Below are positions 24,449-32,122 of a DNA stretch of 43,059 nucleotides, piece after piece. The notes below the pieces were generated by a model. The model worked only from the letters and a program-made list of their open reading frames with translations, did not search any database and was not told where the DNA came from. The position numbers and the translations under genes are program-made. The stretch spans positions 1-43,059 of the forward strand of contig JAMFSN010000021.1 in assembly GCA_026225295.1 (NCBI GenBank), read 5' to 3'. Each line of letters begins with the position of its first letter. The stretch's first letter is position 1. Origin of the DNA: Frankia alni. GTDB taxonomy: Bacteria > Actinomycetota > Actinomycetes > Frankiales > Frankiaceae.

Positions 24449-25225
24449 TCAGCTCAACGCCCGTTGCGACCGGCAGGTCGACAGGACCGCCCGGATCGCG
24501 TCCCGCTCGGCCGGCGTGACGGTCAGGTGGTATTTGGCCTTGATGCCGACCTGCCGGGCCACGTACGCGCAGCGGTAGCCGTGGTTCGGCGGCAGCCACT
24601 CGGATGCGTCGGAGTCGCCCTTCGACTCGTTGCTCGAGCCGTCGACGGCCAACAGGTTGCCGGGGTCGTTGGCCAGCGCGGTGCGGCGGGCCGTCGACCA
24701 ACCGGACGCCCCGGTCCGCCAGGCGTCGGCGAGCGGCACGACGTGGTCGATCTGCACCTTCGTGGCCGACGCCTTGGTGAAGTGGATCTGCCTGGCCGTG
24801 TACGGGTCGGCCAGGATGCCGCTCAGCACGACGCATCTGTGGCCACCGGTTGTCCGGTAGGTCGTCCTGGTCAGATCCCGCTTCAGCACGTCGTTGCGGG
24901 TGTCGCAGCCGTTGTGGTCGACGTCGGCCCAGGCCTGGCCGAACTTCAGGCGGGTGTAACCGGTCAGGGATCCCGCCGCGGCCACCTTCACCGTGGCCAG
25001 CGCGGCCAGTGCGGTGCCGGCGCTGGCTCCGCCCGTCGTCGCGCCACCGGCCGCGTCAGCGGTGGTCCCGACCCCCGTCGACCCTGCCGAGCCCTCCGCT
25101 CCGGTCGACGACAACGAGCAGCCGGCCAGGCCGATCGCCACCGTCGTCGCCGCGGCGACCAGCACTCCCGCGACTCGTGCTCCGGTCCGGTCCGCCGTGC
25201 CCACCCTGGTCCGTGCCGCGCTCAT
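24449..25225 (-). CDS. Secreted lipoprotein with HNH nuclease domain (DUF1524)
   Basis: 258 residues. An N-terminal lipoprotein signal (VAGVLVAAATTVAIGLAGC) and Gly/Ser/Thr linker precede a DUF1524 HNH nuclease domain. Key blocks are HNGCDTRNDVLKRDL, KVQIDHVVPLADAW (core His), NDPGNLLAVDGSSNESKGDSDASEWLPP and the ending GYRCAYVARQVGIKAKYHLTVT. The family includes extracellular actinomycete nucleases; the GmrSD C-terminal domain is a relative. The ATG at 25225 has AAAGGGA upstream; the frame to 25357 adds 44 unlikely residues. It is divergent from a TetR regulator with 71 nt between. Confidence 0.92.
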   Translation of the reverse strand: MSAARTRVGTADRTGARVAGVLVAAATTVAIGLAGCSLSSTGAEGSAGSTGVGTTADAAGGATTGGASAGTALAALATVKVAAAGSLTGYTRLKFGQAWADVDHNGCDTRNDVLKRDLTRTTYRTTGGHRCVVLSGILADPYTARQIHFTKASATKVQIDHVVPLADAWRTGASGWSTARRTALANDPGNLLAVDGSSNESKGDSDASEWLPPNHGYRCAYVARQVGIKAKYHLTVTPAERDAIRAVLSTCRSQRALS

Positions 25226-25251
25226 CTGGTCCCTTTCATCCATCAATTCGT

Positions 25252-25290
25252 TACACGCTTGATACACGTTCTGGACCGGGCGTTTAGAGT
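25252..25290 (+). promoter_or_regulatory. TetR gene promoter with tandem TACACG repeats
   Basis: TAGAGT at 25285-25290 ends 6 bases before the TetR ATG, and there is no ribosome site, which is the pattern of a leaderless actinobacterial gene. TTGATA at 25259-25264 is the best -35 match but the spacing (20) is long. TACACG occurs at 25252-25257 and 25263-25268, 11 bases apart (one helical turn), and could be an operator shared with the divergent nuclease gene. Confidence 0.5.
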
Positions 25291-25296
25291 GTTGGT

Positions 25297-26049
25297 ATGT
25301 CCGGCCCCGCCCAGGCATCCATGCCCGTCCCGGTGGCCGGATGTGCCGATTCCACACCGGGTGACGTCCCGGTCGGAAAGCGGGGCGTCCCGACCGGCAG
25401 CGATGGTGATCGTCCGTTGCGACGGGACGCGGAGCGTAACCGGACCCGGATCCTCGCGGCCGCCGGCGAACTGTTCGCGGACCAGGGCCTCGAGGTCGGG
25501 GTGGACGAGATCGCGCGCCGCGCCGGCGTCGGCATGGGAACGCTCTACCGGCGGTTCCCCAACAAGGACGCCCTCGTCGACGCGATCCTGCAGACCGTCG
25601 TCGAGGATTCCCGCTCGGTCGCCGAGCAGGCGCTGGCGACCCGGCCGGCCGCCGACGCCCTGCGCTGGTTCGTCATCCAGACGGTCGACGTCGGCGTGCC
25701 GGGTGAACGGTCCGTCAAGCACGTCTTCCTGTCGAACCGGCTGTGGACCGGGCGGATGCACGAGCTGATGTACGAGCAGATCGTGCCCCTGATGCAGCGG
25801 ATGTTCGACAACGCCCGGGCGGCCGGCGCGATCCGGCCGGACGTCGCCTTCACCGACGTGCTGGTGCTGGTCCGAGCGCTGCGCGGAGTCATCGACGTGA
25901 CCGATCCGGTCGCTCCCGGAACCTGGCACCGCCACCTGCAGCTGATTTTCGACGGCCTGCACCCCCGCGCGACGGCCGAGCCGTTGGTGCCCGGCCCCCT
26001 CGACTTCGAGGGCTACCGGTCCGCCACCAGCCGGCCGGCTCTTCCGTGA
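25297..26049 (+). CDS. TetR-family transcriptional regulator
   Basis: 250 residues. The first 40 are a disordered leader. The helix-turn-helix domain is at about 45-100 (RNRTRILAAAGELFADQGLEVGVDEIARRAGVGMGTLYRRFPNKDALVDAI), an excellent TetR match. The C-terminal all-helical ligand domain (about 100-225) has no recognised subfamily. An ATG 8 codons downstream (MPVPVAG) is an alternative start; the first is favoured because a -10 box lies just before it. It is divergent from the secreted HNH nuclease gene, a likely target along with itself. Confidence 0.92.
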   Translation: MSGPAQASMPVPVAGCADSTPGDVPVGKRGVPTGSDGDRPLRRDAERNRTRILAAAGELFADQGLEVGVDEIARRAGVGMGTLYRRFPNKDALVDAILQTVVEDSRSVAEQALATRPAADALRWFVIQTVDVGVPGERSVKHVFLSNRLWTGRMHELMYEQIVPLMQRMFDNARAAGAIRPDVAFTDVLVLVRALRGVIDVTDPVAPGTWHRHLQLIFDGLHPRATAEPLVPGPLDFEGYRSATSRPALP

Positions 26050-26082
26050 CCGGGCCGGCCCGGCCGGCTCCCCCGTGACCTC

Positions 26083-26253
26083 GTGACCGGCGGCTCCGTC
26101 CCGGTGCCGGACGGCCCGTGGCTGGCCTGCCCGTGGTGCGGCGGCCCGGTGCCGCTGGGCCATCTGGTCGATTCCGACGAGGAAGCGGGGGCGGTCGTGG
26201 CGGTCTGCCCCGGCTGCGGATGCCGGGTCACGGTGCATCCGCCGAACGTTTGA
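26083..26253 (+). CDS. 56-residue zinc-ribbon protein
   Basis: A short frame read directly from the sequence, from GTG at 26083 to TGA at 26251-26253. The product has LACPWCGGPVPLGHLVDSDEEAG and VCPGCGCRVTVHPP, i.e. two CxxC knuckles about 30 residues apart, which is a zinc-ribbon layout. Third positions are almost all G or C, as in real genes here. It fits exactly between the TetR stop (26049) and the glycosylase ATG (26266) on the same strand. No ribosome site is seen, and GTG at 26104 is another start. Function unknown; a nucleic-acid or protein contact role is only inference. Confidence 0.6.
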   Translation: MTGGSVPVPDGPWLACPWCGGPVPLGHLVDSDEEAGAVVAVCPGCGCRVTVHPPNV

Positions 26254-26265
26254 CACACTGGAGCG

Positions 26266-27144
26266 ATGCCGGAACTCCCGGAGGTCGAGGCGCTCGTGGG
26301 TTTCCTGCGGGCCCGCGCACTCGGGCGGACCGTCGGGCGGGCCGATCCGGTGGCCGTCAACGTCCTCAAAACCTTTGACCCGCCGCCGTCCGCGCTGATC
26401 GGTCGGGTGCTCGCGGCCACCGCCCGGCACGGCAAGTTCCTCGATCTGATCTTTGTCAATGCCGCCGGTGAACCGCTGCATCTGGTGATCCATCTGGCCC
26501 GGGCCGGATGGTTGCGCTGGAAGGATGCGCAGCCGACGGCGCCGGCCCGCCCCGGCCGGGGGCCGCTCGCCCTGCGGCTGGTGTTCACCGACGGGGCCGG
26601 CTTCGACCTCACCGAGGCCGGTACCCAGAAGCGCCTCGCGGTGTACGTGGTGGCCGACCCGGCGACCGTTCCGGGCATCGCCCGCCTGGGCGTCGATCCG
26701 CTCGCCGACGACTTCACCCCCGATCGGCTCGACGAGCTCCTGGCCGCCGCCGGTCGGGCGCAGATCAAGGGCGTGCTGACCGACCAGAGCATTCTCGCGG
26801 GGGTCGGCAACGCGTATTCGGACGAGGCGCTGTGGGCCGCGAAGCTGTCGCCGTTCAAGCCGGCGTCATCGCTCACCCCCGACGAACGGGAGCGGCTCCA
26901 CGAGGCGATCCGGGACGTGCTGGGGGCCGCCGTGACCGCCGCCGACGGCCTGCACGCCGGTGATCTGAAGGCCGAGAAGAAGGCGAACCTGTCGGTGCAC
27001 GCCCGCACCGGCCAGCCCTGCCCCCGGTGCGGCGACACGGTCCGGGAGGTGTCGTTCTCCGACAAGAGCCTCCAGTACTGCCCGACCTGCCAGACCGGCG
27101 GTCGGACGCTCGCCGACCGGCGGATGTCGCGGCTGCTCAAATAG
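26266..27144 (+). CDS. Fpg/Nei-family DNA glycosylase
   Basis: 292 residues. It begins MPELPEVE, where the Pro after removal of Met is the catalytic amine and the next Glu assists. ARHGKFLDL (family lysine), ILAGVGNAYSDEALW (helix-two-turn-helix) and the C-terminal zinc finger CPRCGDTVREVSFSDKSLQYCPTCQ are all in place. It removes oxidised bases and nicks abasic DNA. The usual finger Arg of Fpg is not obvious (DKSLQ precedes the third Cys), which fits the actinobacterial Nei-like group better than MutM. It starts 12 nt after the zinc-ribbon frame and is followed 15 nt later by the rhodanese gene. Confidence 0.93.
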   Translation: MPELPEVEALVGFLRARALGRTVGRADPVAVNVLKTFDPPPSALIGRVLAATARHGKFLDLIFVNAAGEPLHLVIHLARAGWLRWKDAQPTAPARPGRGPLALRLVFTDGAGFDLTEAGTQKRLAVYVVADPATVPGIARLGVDPLADDFTPDRLDELLAAAGRAQIKGVLTDQSILAGVGNAYSDEALWAAKLSPFKPASSLTPDERERLHEAIRDVLGAAVTAADGLHAGDLKAEKKANLSVHARTGQPCPRCGDTVREVSFSDKSLQYCPTCQTGGRTLADRRMSRLLK

Positions 27145-27159
27145 CCGGGATGGGTCAAG

Positions 27160-27513
27160 ATGGTGGATGTGACCAGTGATGACATCGTGACGGTGGCCGT
27201 GACGGAACTCCCGACGGGCGCGGAACCGCACCCGTTCCTGTTGGACGTGCGGGAGCCCGACGAGTGGTCGGCCGGGCACGCGCCGACCGCCGTGCACGTC
27301 CCGATGGGCGAGGTGGTGGCCCGCAGCGACGAGATTCCGCGGGACGCCGACGTGGTGGTGGTCTGCCGGTCCGGGCACCGCTCGGCGGCCGTCACCGGCT
27401 ACCTCAGCCAGGGTGGCTGGCGGGCCCGCAACCTCGACGGCGGGATGATGGCCTGGCGGGCGGCCGGCCGGCCGATGATCAGTGAGACCCCGGCCCCCCC
27501 GACCGTCCTGTAG
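27160..27513 (+). CDS. Rhodanese-like domain protein
   Basis: 117 residues, a single rhodanese domain of normal size. FLLDVREPDEWSAGHAPTAVHVPMGEV is the conserved first half, and VCRSGHRSAAVTGYLSQGGW carries the active-site Cys loop CRSGHRS; NLDGGMMAWRAAG closes the domain. It moves sulfur (sulfane) from a donor to an acceptor; substrates are not known for this type. It is close behind the glycosylase gene and probably cotranscribed. ATG at 27160; converges on the SDR gene with 26 nt between stops. Confidence 0.93.
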   Translation: MVDVTSDDIVTVAVTELPTGAEPHPFLLDVREPDEWSAGHAPTAVHVPMGEVVARSDEIPRDADVVVVCRSGHRSAAVTGYLSQGGWRARNLDGGMMAWRAAGRPMISETPAPPTVL

Positions 27514-27539
27514 CCGGCCCGGGCGCCGGGTCGGGCGGG

Positions 27540-28259
27540 TCACCGACCGGGCTGCGCGCCCCCGTCGACGGGCAGGAACTGGCCGGTGACGTAGCCGGCT
27601 TCCGGCGAGGCCAGATACCGGATCGCCGCCGCGACGTCGGCCGGCTCGCCGACCCGGTTCACCAGGGTCGCCGCGGCCCGGCGGCGGCGTTCGTCGTCGG
27701 CGAGTCCCGTCCCGAAGAACTCGGTGTCGGCGACGAACCCCGGAACGACGACGTTCGCGGTCACCCCGCGGGGGCCGAGTTCGCGCGCGAGGGCGAGATT
27801 CCAGCCGTGCAGCATGGATTTGGCGGCGCCGTAGGAGCCGTTGCCGCGCACCGCGGCGAGACTGCTGACGCTCACCACCCGGCCCCCGGGCGAGCGCAGG
27901 CGGTCGGTCAGGGCGGTGGTGAGGAGCACAGCGACCAGAACGTTGTTGTGGAAATCGGCGGTCCATCGGTGGGCGACGGCGGCCAGGTCACCTCCGCCGG
28001 GCACGCCCCGGGCGCCGGCGTTGTTGACCAGCACGTCGATCGTGTCCGGCAGGCGGGCCGCGGCCGCTTCGACGCTGGGGGGCGAACGCAGGTCGCAGGC
28101 GATCGGATGGGCGCGATCGCCGAGCCGTCCGGCAGTGGCCGCGAGGACCGACTCCCGGCGACCCAGCAGGTACACCTCGGCGCCCGCGGCGACGAACAGC
28201 TCGGCGGTGGCCGCACCGATTCCGGTTCCCCCACCGCTGATCACGACAATGCGAGCCAT
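27540..28259 (-). CDS. Short-chain dehydrogenase/reductase
   Basis: 239 residues, classical SDR. The NAD(P) motif is SGGGTGIGAATAELF, NNAG is present (LVNNAGARG), Ser comes from VSVSSLAAV and the catalytic pair from SYGAAKSML (YxxxK). The C-terminus (GQFLPVDGGAQPGR) is the usual FabG-like ending. Substrate unknown. The ATG at 28259 has GGGAAAG upstream. The long frame further upstream lies in low-similarity sequence and is not used. Confidence 0.9.
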   Translation of the reverse strand: MARIVVISGGGTGIGAATAELFVAAGAEVYLLGRRESVLAATAGRLGDRAHPIACDLRSPPSVEAAAARLPDTIDVLVNNAGARGVPGGGDLAAVAHRWTADFHNNVLVAVLLTTALTDRLRSPGGRVVSVSSLAAVRGNGSYGAAKSMLHGWNLALARELGPRGVTANVVVPGFVADTEFFGTGLADDERRRRAAATLVNRVGEPADVAAAIRYLASPEAGYVTGQFLPVDGGAQPGR

Positions 28260-28576
28260 TGACTTTCCCATATCAATCGTCGGACGGTTCACGTCCGGAA
28301 AATTGTATGACCCCGGCCGGTGCGTGGTCGGGCCCTGGCTGCGCGGGGACCCCGAGTCGCTACACCCGCGCCGAACAGGTGGCGGTCGTTCGTGACCGGC
28401 AACAGGGGCAACATGAAAATTGTTTATCGGATCAACGGTTCGGGGTGTCGGTCTCGCGCTCCGATGACTGGCTGAGTCGGATGACGTCCGCCGGCCGGCC
28501 CCGGGAGGGGTCACGTCCAGGGCCGATCACCCGGTCACCGTGACCCTCGACCGCGCCCACCCCGTTCTCCGCGACC
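28260..28576. other. 317-nt gap with a decayed coding remnant at its right end
   Basis: No complete gene is found. The base composition is less GC-rich than in neighbours (for example GAAAATTGTTTATC around 28415). From about 28468 the plus strand in frame 1 reads ...PVTVTLDRAHPV, which aligns with FTVTVNRARLPV in the second repeat of the following gene. This is the lost N-terminal continuation of that gene. It presumably also holds the minus-strand SDR promoter. Confidence 0.55.
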
Positions 28577-29383
28577 ATGCACCTCGACCCCACCGCGGGG
28601 GGCGCCGGTGCCACGCTCGTCGCCTATGGAAACGGTGCCGTCGCACCCGCCTCATTCCAGCTGTCCACCGCCACAGTCGATCTCGGCGCGAACGAAACGT
28701 CGCGCGAGGTCGTCATCACCAACGTCGGAAACCAGGCCAGCGGCATCCGGGTCAGTGGCCAAACGGCCGCCATAACCGCGAACGTCCCCCCGCGCCGCAC
28801 TATTATACCACCCGGAAACTCGACCGCTTTCACCGTGACCGTTAACCGCGCCCGGCTGCCCGTCGGACCGTTCAGTGCCGACCTGCGCTTCGACCCGACG
28901 ACCGGCGGCGCCGGTGCCGGTCTCGTGGTCCTGGGCACCGTCGCCATTCGAACGGTCCCACCGCCACCGCCACCGCCGCTTCCTGACCTGGCCGGGCCGC
29001 TGTCGCTGTCGCTGGAGTACACCCACTACTGGGTGTCCGGAACCCGCGCCGGGGCGACCCGCCTGACGTCCGTCCCGGGCGCCTGCTCGGCGGCGGACCG
29101 GTGCTACAGCGGCGCGCCCGACTGGTACCGAGCCGAGAGCGGCGTGCCGGAATCGTCGCAGTTCGCCGTAACCTTGTCCCGACAAAACGGAACGCTCACT
29201 CTCAACGGGACGGACCATACTTCGTCCTCCGGGTCCGACCAGATTTTCACCGCGACCGAGACAAAGCCGGAAAGTCGCATATTTCAAGGAACAATGCACG
29301 AATTGAGCACCGGACGGACGGCGGAAATCATTCTCGCGTCCTGTGCCGCCGATCCTTCCGCACCTGGTTGTGACCGCGTCTGA
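28577..29383 (+). CDS. Truncated repeat-domain surface-type protein (5' end lost by frameshift)
   Basis: 268 residues from the first ATG, which lies inside a domain. The DNA encodes two related beta-sandwich units: the end of unit 1 (PFSATMHLDPTAGGAGATLVAYG) and a complete unit 2 ending PFSADLRFDPTTGGAGAGLVVLG, similar to Ig-like/choice-of-anchor domains of exported proteins. A Pro tract (VPPPPPPPLPD) leads to a unique C-terminal domain with four Cys (GACSAADRCY, ILASCAADPSAPGCDRV). Unit 1 lacks 11 bases relative to unit 2 near 28560, which breaks the frame, and no signal peptide remains. The gene is probably decaying; the 3' part may still be expressed. Codon use is less GC-rich than around it. 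Confidence 0.6.
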   Translation: MHLDPTAGGAGATLVAYGNGAVAPASFQLSTATVDLGANETSREVVITNVGNQASGIRVSGQTAAITANVPPRRTIIPPGNSTAFTVTVNRARLPVGPFSADLRFDPTTGGAGAGLVVLGTVAIRTVPPPPPPPLPDLAGPLSLSLEYTHYWVSGTRAGATRLTSVPGACSAADRCYSGAPDWYRAESGVPESSQFAVTLSRQNGTLTLNGTDHTSSSGSDQIFTATETKPESRIFQGTMHELSTGRTAEIILASCAADPSAPGCDRV

Positions 29384-29658
29384 AACCGGCGCGGCCCGTG
29401 GTGACGAGATCGTGATCAGCGGTCCCGGCCGGGACGGTCCCGGCCGGACCGGCGGACCGTCGAACGTCGATGGTGATGGTGAATACCCGGGCCCTGCGGC
29501 GATCTTCGATTTTTGCCGGCCTGGCGTCTCAGCCCTCGACGGGGGCAGTATTCAAGGACAACTACGAGTGAGTGGGCCGGGTGGACCGCGACGGCACCGG
29601 ATCGGTGCGGGTTCTGATCCCGACCGCCCGCAGATACCGATCGGAGTAACGGACGTCG

Positions 29659-30756
29659 ATGGACGGTAAGCAGAGCGACTTCAAGCCGGGGCTCGAGGGT
29701 GTCATCGCCTTCGAGTCGGAGATCGCGGAGCCGGACAAGGAAGGCAGCGCCCTGCGGTACCGGGGCGTGGACATCGAGGATCTGGTCGGCAAGGTCGACT
29801 ACGGCCACGTGTGGGGTCTGCTGGTCGACGGTTCGTTCGACCCGGGGCTGCCCCCGGCCGAGCCGTTCCCGGTACCTGTCCATTCCGGCGACATCCGGGT
29901 GGACGTCCAGAGCGCGCTGGCCATGCTCGCTCCCTACTGGGGCTTCCAGCAGCTGATCGACATCTCGGATGAGCAGGCCCGGGACGATCTGGCCCGGGCC
30001 TCGGTGGTGGCGTTGTCGTTCGTCGCGCAGGCGGCCCGCGGTCTCGGTCAGCCGGCCGTTCCGCAGCGGGAGGTCGACAAGGCCAGGACGATCACCGAGC
30101 GCTTCATGATCCGGTGGCGCGGCGAACTCGACCCCAAGCAGGTCCAGGCCATCGACGCCTACTGGGTGTCGGCCGCCGAGCACGGGATGAACGCCTCGAC
30201 GTTCACCGCCCGGGTCGTGGCCTCGACCGGCGCCGACGTCGCCGCTTCGCTGTCGGCCGCGGTGGGTGCGCTGTCCGGTCCGCTGCACGGCGGCGCGCCG
30301 GCCCGGGTGCTGGCCATGCTCGACGAGGTCGAGAAGACGGGTGACCCGAAGGCCTGGGTGAGCGCGGCGCTCGACCGCAAGGACCGGCTGATGGGCTTCG
30401 GGCACCGGGTCTACCGGGCCGAGGACCCCCGCGCCCGGGTGCTGCGCCGGACCGCCCGGGACGTCGGCGCGGCCCGGTACGAGGTCGCGGAGGCCCTCGA
30501 GGCGGCGGCGATCGAGGAGCTGACCAACCGCTACCCCGACCGTCCCCTGCGCACCAACGTCGAGTTCTGGTCGGCGGTCGTCCTGGACTTCGCGCAGGTG
30601 CCGCCGCACATGTTCACCTCCTTGTTCACGTGTGCGCGCACCGCGGGCTGGAGCGCCCACATCCTCGAGCAGAAGCGGACCGGCCGGCTCATCCGGCCGT
30701 CGGCCCGCTACGTCGGCCCCGACCCGCGGCCGTTGTCGGACCTGCTCAGCGGCTGA
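29659..30756 (+). CDS. citA: Citrate synthase 2
   Basis: 365 residues. Citrate synthase condenses oxaloacetate and acetyl-CoA. The catalytic parts are EHGMNASTFTARVV (first His), GPLHGGAPARV, and MGFGHRVYRAEDPRARVL (second His and Arg), with NVEFWSAVVLDFAQVP holding the C-terminal region with the catalytic acid. The short length and the N-terminal GLEGVIAFESEIAEPD...LRYRGVDIEDL match the second actinobacterial citrate synthase (CitA, Rv0889c) rather than GltA. ATG at 29659. A strong hairpin follows the stop. Confidence 0.95.
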   Translation: MDGKQSDFKPGLEGVIAFESEIAEPDKEGSALRYRGVDIEDLVGKVDYGHVWGLLVDGSFDPGLPPAEPFPVPVHSGDIRVDVQSALAMLAPYWGFQQLIDISDEQARDDLARASVVALSFVAQAARGLGQPAVPQREVDKARTITERFMIRWRGELDPKQVQAIDAYWVSAAEHGMNASTFTARVVASTGADVAASLSAAVGALSGPLHGGAPARVLAMLDEVEKTGDPKAWVSAALDRKDRLMGFGHRVYRAEDPRARVLRRTARDVGAARYEVAEALEAAAIEELTNRYPDRPLRTNVEFWSAVVLDFAQVPPHMFTSLFTCARTAGWSAHILEQKRTGRLIRPSARYVGPDPRPLSDLLSG

Positions 30757-30761
30757 TCACC

Positions 30762-30805
30762 GGTGGGGTGGGCCGGGGGCGTACGGCCGCCGGCCCACCC
30801 CCACC
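30762..30805. terminator. Convergent GC-rich terminator
   Basis: GGTGGGGTGGGCCGG (30762-30776) pairs with CCGGCCCACCCCCACC (30790-30805), with one bulged C and a 13-base loop. It begins 6 nt after the citA stop and ends 49 nt before the stop of the opposing FAD gene, so it can terminate both. Confidence 0.75.
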
Positions 30806-30854
30806 GTGGCCCGTCACCTTCGCGTCGCAATTCGCGGCCGCAGTGGCCGGCGGC

Positions 30855-31814
30855 TCAGGCCAGCCGGGCGGCGATGGCCCGGCCGAGCCCGTCGCCCGAC
30901 CGCCAGGCGGTCTCGACCTTGGACCGCCCCCAGCCGTCCCCGGCCAGTCCCAGCCCGTCGTCGGACAGCCAGAACGGCTCGTCGCGCGCGGCCACCGGCT
31001 TGGCGAACGACCAGCGCTGCACGTAGGTCCAGGCCGGTTCGTCGGCGATGCCCAGCACCCGCCGGACGGCCGCGGTCAGTTCGGCGGCCGCCGCCCCCGG
31101 ATCGGTCAGCCGGCCGGCCGCGAAGGCGGGCGTCGAGTGGGCGACCAGCACGGGCGCGTCGTCGCCGCGGCGCCGGCCGTCGTCACAGACCCAGCCGAGG
31201 GTCGGATCGTCGTTGACGAAGACCCCGTCGATGGTCGGCCAGGACCGCCGCGGCCAGCCGGCCAACAGGGCCAGGGTGGGTGCGTAGGCACGGCCCGCGA
31301 CGGCCTCCCGGGCCGCCGCGAACCCCGGCCCGAGGTGGCGGATCGCCTGCGGGTCGGGCATCGCGAGAACGACGAAGTCGGCCCGCTCACCGTCGACCGT
31401 CGGCCCCGGGGCGACCGTCGTGACCGGCGACTGCTGCCGGACCCGGACCCCGCCCCGGGCCACCAGGTCCGCGACCAGCGAGCGGATCCCCCGCGCCGAG
31501 CTGTAACGCACCGGACCGGGCGGGGCCTCGGTCAGGCCGCCGGCCGGGTCGTAGGCATGGAACCGGGTGGTCCAGGCCCGGGCCACCCCGCGCAACGCCC
31601 AGTCCTCCACGACGGCTTGGAACTCGGGGGACGAGGCGGTCAGGTACGAGGCTCCCGAGTCGACGATCCGACCGTCGATCCAGCGGGACGCCATCCGCCC
31701 GCCGACCACCCGGCCCCGGTCGCGGACCTCCACCTGCACCCCGGCCGCGACGAGGGCCCGCGCGCAGGCGACGCCCGCGATCCCGCCGCCGGCCACCACG
31801 ACCCGACCCGGCAC
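30855..31814 (-). CDS. Renalase-like FAD-dependent oxidoreductase
   Basis: 319 residues. The FAD motif is at the very N-terminus (RVVVAGGGIAGVACARALVAAG) followed by VRDRGRVVGGRMASRW, the amine-oxidase/renalase second motif, and IVDSGASYLTASSPEF. A conserved C-terminal block (RWSFAKPVA...FWLSDDGLGLAGDGWG..KVETAWRSGDGLGRAI) fits COG3380-type proteins. The substrate may be an isomeric dihydro-NAD(P) form as for renalase, or an amine. The GTG at 31814 is chosen because GGAAGGTGG precedes it; the frame upstream to 31889 is a simple GT/GC-rich repeat (PGPDTGPTTDTGPGTG). Confidence 0.85.
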   Translation of the reverse strand: MPGRVVVAGGGIAGVACARALVAAGVQVEVRDRGRVVGGRMASRWIDGRIVDSGASYLTASSPEFQAVVEDWALRGVARAWTTRFHAYDPAGGLTEAPPGPVRYSSARGIRSLVADLVARGGVRVRQQSPVTTVAPGPTVDGERADFVVLAMPDPQAIRHLGPGFAAAREAVAGRAYAPTLALLAGWPRRSWPTIDGVFVNDDPTLGWVCDDGRRRGDDAPVLVAHSTPAFAAGRLTDPGAAAAELTAAVRRVLGIADEPAWTYVQRWSFAKPVAARDEPFWLSDDGLGLAGDGWGRSKVETAWRSGDGLGRAIAARLA

Positions 31815-31982
31815 CGTCGCACCACCTTCCGTTCCCGTTCCCGTGCCCGGGCCGGTGTCCGTTGTCGGGCCGGTGTCGGGCCCGGGCACCGGCCCGGCGC
31901 CGCACCGCGCACGTCAGCATTGCCCGTCCCCCGCCAGCCGTCGCGCCGGGCGGCCCGCGCTGCCGTTAGCCTGGCCCCGACG

Positions 31983-32025
31983 AGCCCAATCCGACCAGCC
32001 CAATCCGGCCAGCCCGGTCCCCACC
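31983..32025 (+). repeat. Imperfect 14-bp tandem repeat upstream of the DUF5926 gene
   Basis: AGCCCAATCCGACC and AGCCCAATCCGGCC are adjacent with one mismatch, and a degenerate third copy (AGCCCGGTCCCCACC) follows. It ends 17 bases before the probable translation start at 32042, so it may sit in the leader or promoter. Confidence 0.55.
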
Positions 32026-32122
32026 AGTCCAGGAGTCCACGATCGCGCGCCGACCGCCTTCCCGTCCCGCCCACCCCTCGGCATCGTCGCGCCCGCGCGG
32101 CGCCGACGGCCAGAGCGGGGAG

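Noticed and set aside
25297-25768. TetR region as the natural C-terminus of the FMN reductase frame
   Set aside because: The reductase frame differs from the TetR frame, and the TetR frame shows a full helix-turn-helix domain.
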